Source: VGNY01 sp964549635 (GTDB lineage Bacteria > Chloroflexota > Dehalococcoidia > GIF9 > UBA5629). Taken from it: 64,000 nt of DNA. Made by a program: the position numbers and the translations under genes. This document shows positions 58,461-64,000 of this stretch, in pieces; positions within the stretch are counted from its first letter, which is position 1; every line of letters starts with the position of its first letter. The notes beneath the pieces are model-generated. The model had not been told where the DNA came from and did not search any database. It saw only the letters and a program-made list of their open reading frames with translations. Where the stretch lies: positions 186,001 to 250,000 of the forward strand of contig CAZJVJ010000001.1 of assembly GCA_964549635.1 (NCBI GenBank). Reading direction: 5' to 3'.

Positions 58461-59123
58461 TTATACCAAACCCACCCTATCTTTATTTAAAATCAACTTA
58501 GTGCGGTGGATGGACTTTGGCCGCTGAGAAAAGCCCAGGGCTTTCGTCACCTGCTCTGGCCTGCCGGTACCTTTGGCATCACAGCGCAACCTCATCCCCA
58601 GCACACAAAACGCATCAGAGCGATCAATAAGCCACAGGTCTTCCACCAGAGCACGCAAATCGTAATAGCGGGCGCCCGTATCTCTGAAATGGTGCCACGG
58701 TATCTCTCTGGCAGCAAGCAGGGACCGTAAAGCCGACTCTATTTCTTGTCTGCTTTTGTCCGTTTCCACCTCGACCCTATACTCTACAAATCGGACCTGG
58801 GACTGAAGTGATGGTGCGTTCAGGGCAACCACCCACGCTTCCAGTAAATCTATTCCACGGGGCAATTTCTCCTTCAACTGAGCCATGAAAGAATTCAGTG
58901 ACACCCACCGCGTAAGGAAAACATCCATTAACTCAGCTTCACTGGTCACTCCTACAGCCAGCGGGGCGGCCAGCGAGATCTGCGGATGGGGAGTAAAACC
59001 CTCTGAATAGGCCAAAGGGAGACGGGCCCGACGGAAAGCCCTTTCCCAAAGCCTCATCAAGTCAAGGTGTGACAGAAACTTAAGCTCTTCACCACGGCTA
59101 AATTTAAGACGCAGGCGCTGCAT
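58461..59123 (-). CDS. DUF2344/TIGR03936 radical-SAM-linked protein
   Basis: A 220-residue protein of the DUF2344 family, normally fused or adjacent to a radical SAM (methylthiotransferase-like) enzyme: K-F-S-R-G-E-E-L-K-F-L-S-H-L-D-L-M-R-L-W-E-R and P-H-P-Q-I-S-L-A-A-P-L are typical. Here no radical SAM partner is next to it; a truncated radical-SAM-like frame lies 15 kb away at 43159, which is probably unrelated. It overlaps the corC gene by 20 bases. Confidence 0.85.
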   Translation of the reverse strand: MQRLRLKFSRGEELKFLSHLDLMRLWERAFRRARLPLAYSEGFTPHPQISLAAPLAVGVTSEAELMDVFLTRWVSLNSFMAQLKEKLPRGIDLLEAWVVALNAPSLQSQVRFVEYRVEVETDKSRQEIESALRSLLAAREIPWHHFRDTGARYYDLRALVEDLWLIDRSDAFCVLGMRLRCDAKGTGRPEQVTKALGFSQRPKSIHRTKLILNKDRVGLV

Positions 59124-60381
59124 CCTTTTCCTTGGTCACCAGAATCCTCTCTATCTTTCGCCCCTGCATTTCAAGTATAGCCAGTTTCAAATCTTTGTAC
59201 TTTAAATACTCTCCCTGCCTTGGAATACGACCTAGGTGGCTAAGAATGAAACCGGCCACGGTCTCATAGTCTCCAACCGGTAAATCCAGCCCCAGCTCCT
59301 CGTTAGCTTCCTCTATTCTTAATCCACCGTTTACCTCAAAAGTGTTAGCATCAATAGTCACAAAGTCCTTTTCCCTAACCGCCAGTTCGTCACCGATAAC
59401 ACCCATTATCTCCGCAGTCAGGTGCTCGAGTGTCGCTATCCCAGCCACGCCTCCGTACTCATCAACAACTACTACCATATGACAATTATTGTCCCGCATT
59501 TCTGCCAGAAGCTCACCTAAACGCTTATACTCAGGCACGAAATGGACGGGCCGTACCAGTTCATCAATCGGGCTATCCATGGTCAACGATTGTTTTGCTT
59601 GGGCCATAAGCACATCCTTAACTGACAAAACGCCGATTACGTTATCGGGGGTGCCTTTATAGACCGGGAAACGGGAAAAAGGGCTCTGGCGATATATGTC
59701 GAAAAAGGCAGCTAGGCTCGTACCCTGCTTCAGCCAGGCGACTTCAGTCCGCGGCTGCATAACCTCGCTAACTGGACGGTCGGCAAATTCAAAGGCCCTA
59801 TGCAGCATCTCGGCTTCACTTTTATCCAGTACACCCTCGGCCTCACCCACAGTGATAACTGTATGGATTTCCCCCTCGGTCACCAGTTTTTTGTATTCTG
59901 CGGACTCGGTCACCATCTTGGTGAAACTCAAGCCGATATGGTTCAAAACCCATACGAAGGGATAAAGAAGCCACATCGCAGCTTCAACTGCCCCGGCATA
60001 AACCAGAGACACCCGCTCAGCATGGTGAGCAGCGAGGGTCTTCGGGACAACTTCACCAAAAATCAACAACAGTGTGGTTACTGCTATGGTGGCAACCAGG
60101 GCTCCCAGAGCTGGCCCTAGGGCTTTTATCGCCATCATCGTGCCTAGAGCAGCAGCAGCTACATTAACCAGATTGTTCCCAAGGAGCACTGTTGCCAGGA
60201 ACCTGCTTGGTTCCTTTAAGACCTTCTCCAGCTTTGCAGCCCCCTTCACCCCCGTGTTCGCCAGATGTTTGACCCTGAGCTTGGATACAGAAACGAAAGC
60301 GGTTTCAGCGCTGGAGAAAAAGGCTGAAAATACCAAACAGACTACAAAAAGTATCAGATATAAACCGTTAATGTCTTCCAT
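59104..60381 (-). CDS. CNNM/CorC-type transporter (HlyC/CorC family)
   Basis: A 425-residue protein: a DUF21/CNNM transmembrane domain with S-S-A-E-T-A-F-V-S, then two CBS domains, then the CorC_HlyC C-terminal domain (G-G-L-R-I-E-E-A-N-E). Members export or sense magnesium. The start is set at ATG 60381 because a strong promoter lies at 60422-60450, upstream of which any longer frame would not be transcribed. The leader is almost entirely one hairpin (60387-60410). Heads a six-gene operon. Confidence 0.88.
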   Translation of the reverse strand: MEDINGLYLILFVVCLVFSAFFSSAETAFVSVSKLRVKHLANTGVKGAAKLEKVLKEPSRFLATVLLGNNLVNVAAAALGTMMAIKALGPALGALVATIAVTTLLLIFGEVVPKTLAAHHAERVSLVYAGAVEAAMWLLYPFVWVLNHIGLSFTKMVTESAEYKKLVTEGEIHTVITVGEAEGVLDKSEAEMLHRAFEFADRPVSEVMQPRTEVAWLKQGTSLAAFFDIYRQSPFSRFPVYKGTPDNVIGVLSVKDVLMAQAKQSLTMDSPIDELVRPVHFVPEYKRLGELLAEMRDNNCHMVVVVDEYGGVAGIATLEHLTAEIMGVIGDELAVREKDFVTIDANTFEVNGGLRIEEANEELGLDLPVGDYETVAGFILSHLGRIPRQGEYLKYKDLKLAILEMQGRKIERILVTKEKDAAPAS

Positions 60382-60386
60382 ATACA

Positions 60387-60410
60387 GCCCAGCCAAACGT
60401 CCGGCTGGGC
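60387..60410 (-). promoter_or_regulatory. 5' UTR hairpin of corC
   Basis: GCCCAGCC and GGCTGGGC, perfectly complementary with an 8-base loop, fill the leader between the predicted start (about 60415) and the ATG at 60381. No separate Shine-Dalgarno sequence exists; a switch is possible. Confidence 0.5.
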
Positions 60411-60421
60411 ATTTCAATACA

Positions 60422-60450
60422 ATCATAACACCGGCACTTTGCAGTGTCAA
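60422..60450 (-). promoter_or_regulatory. Promoter of the corC operon
   Basis: Minus strand TTGACA (60445-60450), 17 bases, TATGAT (60422-60427), close to consensus. Confidence 0.65.
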
Positions 60451-60566
60451 AGGAAAAACGAAAGCTGTATAAAGACTGTGTACCAAATAGACAGAAGCAC
60501 GTCATGGTGCTATCATTCCACTCAAGAAGGTTTACAACCCAAAAGCACTAAATGGAAGGGTGAACT

Positions 60567-61895
60567 ATGGCACAAGTCGAATTTCCGCAAAAGGGTATAC
60601 CGAGAGAAGAAATTTTTAACACACTTCAGTCAATCAGGGCTGGTGATGCCGACTGGAAACATGGTCGAATGTTCAGCTTGGTCTACAATGCCGGAGAGGA
60701 AGTAGAAAGGCTCGCTGCCGAAGCCTATGCGCTCTTCATCAATGAAAATGCCTTAAGCCCCTTTGCCTTCCCCAGTCTGCTGAAAATGGAAACAGAGGTC
60801 GTTTCCATGATAGCAAGTCTGCTTGGTGGAAATTCAGAAACCGTGGGCTTTATGACTTCAGGAGGCTCAGAAAGTATCATGCTGGCAGTTAAGGCAGCCC
60901 GGGATTTTGCCCGTGCACAGCGACCACAGATAACCCAGCCAGAGCTGATTCTGCCCTCTTCCGCCCACCCAGCCTTCCACAAAGCAGCCCACTATCTGGG
61001 GATTAAGACAGTAGTAGTGCCCACAGACAAATCCCTGAGCGCCGATGTGGAGGCAATAAGCCGCGTGATAAATAATAACACGATTATGCTCGTCGGCTCA
61101 GCCTTCTCCTACCCTCACGGTATCATTGACCCGATTACAGAGCTGGCAGAGGTTGCAGTTAAAAACGATGTATGGCTGCATGTGGACGCCTGCGTGGGTG
61201 GCATGATATTACCCTTTCTGTGCAGACTTGGCTACCCTATTCCACCCTTTGATTTCCGGGTTCCCGGTGTAAAGTCCATCTCTGCCGATATCCACAAGTA
61301 CGGCTTCACTTCCAAAGGTGCCTCAACCGTCCTGTATCGCAATGCCGAACTGAGGCAATATCAAATCTTTGCCTATGCTGATTTCCCGGGCGGTGCCTAT
61401 GCTACCCCTAATGTGCTGGGGTCAAGACCGGGCGGCCCCATAGCTGCGAGCTGGGCAGTTATAAAGTACCTCGGTCTCGAAGGATTTATGCGCCTAGCCA
61501 AAATTACCATTGAGACGACAAAGCGGCTTATCAAAGGAATAGAGGCTATTCCTGGCCTTTATGTCCTTGGCAAACCACCAGCAACAGTATTCGCCTTCAG
61601 CAGCGATGTCCTCAACGTCTTTGCTCTGGGGGACAAAATGAAGAGCTTGGGCTGGAATATCGATAGCCAGCACCTGCCGCCTTCACTGCACATGACCGTA
61701 TTCCCCATACATGCCACAATAGTTGAAACCTTCCTGGCAGATCTAGAACAGGCAGTGAAGAAAGTAATTACCCTGAAACCGGAAGACATCAGCGGTGAGG
61801 CTGCTATATATGGCATGATAGGCTCAATGCCCGATAGGGGTATGGCCAGAGATTTTGCTGTTCAATATTTAAATGATTTATATCGCGTACGATAA
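60567..61895 (+). CDS. PLP-dependent decarboxylase/sphingosine-phosphate-lyase-like
   Basis: A 442-residue fold-type I PLP enzyme. G-F-M-T-S-G-G-S-E-S-I stacks the cofactor, D207 (H-V-D-A-C-V-G-G) holds the pyridine nitrogen and K244 in A-D-I-H-K-Y-G forms the Schiff base. The closest families are S1P lyases and bacterial aspartate/glutamate-type decarboxylases. Substrate unknown. It neighbours a TauE permease. Confidence 0.88.
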   Translation: MAQVEFPQKGIPREEIFNTLQSIRAGDADWKHGRMFSLVYNAGEEVERLAAEAYALFINENALSPFAFPSLLKMETEVVSMIASLLGGNSETVGFMTSGGSESIMLAVKAARDFARAQRPQITQPELILPSSAHPAFHKAAHYLGIKTVVVPTDKSLSADVEAISRVINNNTIMLVGSAFSYPHGIIDPITELAEVAVKNDVWLHVDACVGGMILPFLCRLGYPIPPFDFRVPGVKSISADIHKYGFTSKGASTVLYRNAELRQYQIFAYADFPGGAYATPNVLGSRPGGPIAASWAVIKYLGLEGFMRLAKITIETTKRLIKGIEAIPGLYVLGKPPATVFAFSSDVLNVFALGDKMKSLGWNIDSQHLPPSLHMTVFPIHATIVETFLADLEQAVKKVITLKPEDISGEAAIYGMIGSMPDRGMARDFAVQYLNDLYRVR

Positions 61896-61911
61896 CTGAC
61901 TGTGTCCTCTT

Positions 61912-62634
61912 ATGAGCTTTCTCATCCTGAACTGTATTCTGGTCCTGGCCCACACTGCTGAGACCATTCTAGGTTTTGGTGCCACCATTATAGCCCTCTC
62001 CCTGGGTATCCACATCTTCCCTCTACAAAAGTTAATCCCCACACTTGTTATCATTGGCCTACTTCAAAGTGCCTGGCTGGTGACACGGTGGTTCCACTAT
62101 ATCAAATGGCACATCCTGTGGCGCCACATCCTGCCTGTATCTGGCGCGGGTATGATAGTCGGTATAGTAAGCAGAGAATTCGCTAGCGAAGGCCAGCTCC
62201 GTTTAATTTTGGGCTCATTCATCATCGTTATATCAGTGCTGGAACTGGTTTACCTGTTCAGCAAGATGGCTGACAGGGGTGAGCTGCGCTGGTATTACCG
62301 TTTCCCGCTGCTCCTTGCCGGAGGTATCTTTCACGGTCTATTTGCTACCGGCGGGCCTCTTATTGTCTACTACGCCAGCCGACAGCTACAAAGGCAGGAA
62401 AACTTCCGCGCCACACTGTCGACCCTCTGGCTCATCCTGAACACAGTTCTGTTAATCGGCTTCGCAGTGGCCAAACAAATTGGTTTGGAAAACATGAAGA
62501 CAACAGCACTGGTACTCCCGGGATTAGCCATAGGCATCGCGCTGGGAAACTTCATACGTGTAAACGAGTTCATATTCAAGGTGATGACCTACATCGTCCT
62601 GTTCTTCGGCGGCCTGTTTCTGTTGATACAATAA
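61912..62634 (+). CDS. TauE/SafE-family permease
   Basis: A 240-residue membrane protein with about seven to eight hydrophobic helices in two repeats, with A-E-T-I-L-G-F-G-A and G-G-I-F-H-G-L-F-A-T-G-G-P-L family signatures. These permeases export or import sulfite, sulfoacetate or other small anions. Located 16 bases after the PLP enzyme, so they are probably co-transcribed; the pair suggests export of a product of the decarboxylase (inference). Confidence 0.85.
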   Translation: MSFLILNCILVLAHTAETILGFGATIIALSLGIHIFPLQKLIPTLVIIGLLQSAWLVTRWFHYIKWHILWRHILPVSGAGMIVGIVSREFASEGQLRLILGSFIIVISVLELVYLFSKMADRGELRWYYRFPLLLAGGIFHGLFATGGPLIVYYASRQLQRQENFRATLSTLWLILNTVLLIGFAVAKQIGLENMKTTALVLPGLAIGIALGNFIRVNEFIFKVMTYIVLFFGGLFLLIQ

Positions 62635-62658
62635 TGCTAAATCGTATGGAGTCCAGAA

Positions 62659-62931
62659 CTGGTTCAGATTGAGCTTATCCCCGACCTCTTCCACTGCATT
62701 GAAACTGTAGCCAAAAAAACGTATGAAAGTCTGATAAGGAATTATCTTCAGACTGGTGAAGGCGATAGTAAGTCCGAGGCTAAACTAGAGCTTCTCCGGG
62801 CCTTTCTGGAGTCAGCGGACTTCAGAAAACTGCGCAGTAAAAGTGAAAAATATCTGATTAAGGGACAAAGCGTTAAGTTCATCCTATACTGGGACGAAGG
62901 AAAAGTTAAGTACAAGCTCGTCCACAGGTAG
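62659..62931 (+). CDS. Small conserved-looking protein with apparent CTG start
   Basis: A 90-residue frame with clear protein-like composition: hydrophobic helix start (V-Q-I-E-L-I-P-D-L-F-H-C-I-E), then charged helices (E-A-K-L-E-L-L-R-A-F-L-E-S-A-D-F-R-K-L-R) and a beta pair ending V-K-Y-K-L-V-H-R. It has no ATG, GTG or TTG anywhere; a CTG at 62659 is 7 bases after GGAG. In the same frame as tauE, separated by two stops. Could be a gene with a rare start, or a pseudogene. Confidence 0.55.
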   Translation: MVQIELIPDLFHCIETVAKKTYESLIRNYLQTGEGDSKSEAKLELLRAFLESADFRKLRSKSEKYLIKGQSVKFILYWDEGKVKYKLVHR

Positions 62932-62940
62932 TTAGCCAGT

Positions 62941-63117
62941 CTATTTGCCCCTCCTTTCGTAGTCAGGGCACCAGACAGCATTGGGGCGCTCTGGATGATG
63001 GCAGGCGCTGCGCCAGTCCCATTTGCAGGTATCACAGAGAATAACCTTCATTCCCAGAGCCATTTTCAACTGAATTTTAGCTCTGTCCAGCCAACTTGGG
63101 CCAGTCTTCATGGGCAT
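62941..63117 (-). CDS. Small four-cysteine protein, 58 residues
   Basis: Frame from ATG 63117 (or 63111) to a stop at 62941. The product reads as an amphipathic helix (D-R-A-K-I-Q-L-K-M-A-L-G-M-K) followed by V-I-L-C-D-T-C-K-W-D-W-R-S-A-C-H-H-P and V-W-C-P-D-Y-E-R-R-G-K. Four cysteines and two histidines could hold zinc or iron-sulfur. It is convergent with the previous frame; I recognise no family. Upstream RBS is weak. Confidence 0.5.
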   Translation of the reverse strand: MPMKTGPSWLDRAKIQLKMALGMKVILCDTCKWDWRSACHHPERPNAVWCPDYERRGK

Positions 63118-63241
63118 AATACCGTGAAGTTTACCGCGCTACGCTGGTATATGTCAAAAAGGCAACCAAAAGTAAACAGCTTCTTTCCTGCAAAATCTAA
63201 GAATACGAAAAGAAAAGTTTCACCACCATACAAAAAGGGTA

Positions 63242-63270
63242 TTGACTCAAACTAGGGTACTAACTAAAAT
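63242..63270 (+). promoter_or_regulatory. Promoter of the CaiB/BaiF gene
   Basis: TTGACT (63242-63247), 17 bases, TAAAAT (63265-63270); leader about 100 bases. The 261 bases 63118-63378 otherwise hold only the repeat at 63313. Confidence 0.6.
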
Positions 63271-63312
63271 GAGCGCATATTTCGACCAGTACCGGAAAAA
63301 CGCCACCAGCTA

Positions 63313-63332
63313 TATAAAAACGTATAAAAACG
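63313..63332 (+). repeat. Tandem 10-bp repeat in the CaiB leader
   Basis: TATAAAAACG twice in a row, with a partial third copy (ATAAAAGG). It lies between promoter and start codon. Confidence 0.5.
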
Positions 63333-63378
63333 ATAAAAGGTAACTCGGCTTGTTTTAAAAAAGAGGAGGGGAAAAAAA

Positions 63379-64000
63379 ATGGCTTTACCACTAGAAGGAA
63401 TGAAAGTCCTTGAGCTAGGTTTTTGGGTGCTCGGCCCAATATGCGCACGAATACTTGGCGAACTCGGCGCCGATGTCATTAAAATAGAAGACCCGACAAC
63501 CGGCGACCCACTGCGTGGCGTGCTCTCCTCCGGAGTGATCTCAGCTACTGGAACTATCGACCCCTTCTGGGAGCTGTGTAACCGGGGCAAGCGGGACATG
63601 GCTCTTGATTTGACGACTGAAAAAGGTAGGGGAATCATTTATGAGTTAGCTAAGAGATCGGATGTATTCATCACCAACTATAGGGCTTCTGTAGTTGATA
63701 GGCTGGGCTTCGACTACAAAAGTATAGCCAAGATTAATCCTAAGATCATTTATGCCCAGGCTACCGGATTCGGGCTCAAAGGGCCTCACCGAAACAGACA
63801 CGCTTTTGACGAAACCGCCTTCTGGATTCGCTCTGGTATCATGTCCACACTTGGCGAACCTGATTCACCGCCGGTGCCACTTCGTGGTGCTATGGGCGAT
63901 ATTACTACTGGCACCTACCTGGCCGGTGCCATTGTCACCGCACTGCTGGCACGAGAGCGGTTTGGCATCGGACAGAAAGTTGACATATCGCTAATGGCCA
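63379..64000 (+). CDS. CaiB/BaiF family III CoA-transferase (3' partial)
   Basis: The first 207 residues of a formyl-CoA-transferase-type enzyme that moves CoA between carboxylic acids through a covalent Asp. The catalytic aspartate is D144 in H-A-F-D-E-T-A-F-W. N-terminal L-G-E-L-G-A-D-V-I-K-I-E-D and N-R-G-K-R-D-M-A-L-D-L-T are signatures. ATG 63379 follows GAGGAGGGG. Runs off the window end, so its partner subunit or acceptor is unknown. Confidence 0.9.
   Translation, partial: MALPLEGMKVLELGFWVLGPICARILGELGADVIKIEDPTTGDPLRGVLSSGVISATGTIDPFWELCNRGKRDMALDLTTEKGRGIIYELAKRSDVFITNYRASVVDRLGFDYKSIAKINPKIIYAQATGFGLKGPHRNRHAFDETAFWIRSGIMSTLGEPDSPPVPLRGAMGDITTGTYLAGAIVTALLARERFGIGQKVDISLMA

Noticed and set aside
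58460..58465. TATAAT before the M48 protease gene
   Set aside because: Its -7 position is 3 bases from the ATG and there is no -35; transcription from the corC operon explains expression.
1..64000. CRISPR arrays, insertion sequences, prophage, rRNA
   Set aside because: No regularly spaced repeats, transposase, integrase or rRNA core sequences were seen on either strand.

Overview
This 64 kb window looks like a chromosome segment of a strictly anaerobic bacterium, most likely Chloroflexota and probably Dehalococcoidia. That placement is inferred from gene content and style: a DUF951 gene beside pyrF, a LutA-LutB fusion with a LarA-type protein, coenzyme B12 mutase genes beside sucCD, an FdhD/MOSC/NadA operon, moderate GC content, and tightly packed, often 4-bp-overlapping genes. 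There is no phage, insertion sequence or CRISPR array. Both ends cut genes: a DUF11 surface protein at the left and a family III CoA-transferase at the right.

Layout. 1-4.5 kb: surface protein, then a minus-strand MOSC-fdhD-nadA-cutA operon. 4.6-13.6 kb: relA/spoT, rpsT, lexA, a class II aldolase, ilvE, dinB (a perfect dyad overlaps its promoter), a MarR regulator, DUF951-pyrF, and a membrane-anchored UPF0173-like protein that has lost most metal ligands. 13.7-21 kb: a phosphate regulon (phoB-phoR, a four-copy 11-bp Pho box, an ArsC/LMW-PTP-like gene, a 47-residue basic ORF, pstSCAB, phoU). 21-31.6 kb: folC, a SWIM protein, tldD-tldE-PAC2-HEAT-GNAT, speD-speE, a secreted protein with 26 cysteines, DUF2007 and a BioD/DRTGG protein. 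31.6-35.4 kb: greA (with a terminator in its leader), lysS, serS, a zinc-ribbon protein. 35.7-39.5 kb: two paralogous zinc-ribbon/membrane/FN3/TlpA thioredoxin proteins. 40-46 kb: tRNA-Ser, sucCD, a transglutaminase-fold protein, and a convergent merR-mutB-mutA operon encoding a divergent B12 acyl-CoA mutase. 46-49 kb: pabB-pabA-pabC. 49-55 kb: a DinB-fold protein and a lactate-type operon (unknown-larA-lutC-lutAB). 55-60.4 kb: corC-DUF2344-M48-phosphatase-tilS-smr operon. 60.5-64 kb: PLP decarboxylase-like gene, TauE, two very small genes and CaiB/BaiF.

The strongest candidates for undescribed biology are the divergent B12 mutase operon with its own near-perfect 18-bp operator, the cytoplasmic-zinc-ribbon/extracytoplasmic-TlpA pair, the greA leader attenuator coupled to a GreA lacking its acidic tip residues, the predicted UPF0173 pseudoenzyme, the Cys-rich exported protein, and several genes that appear to start without a canonical start codon or without a 5' leader. 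All functions are read from sequence motifs and remembered family features; nothing was searched or computed beyond manual reading.
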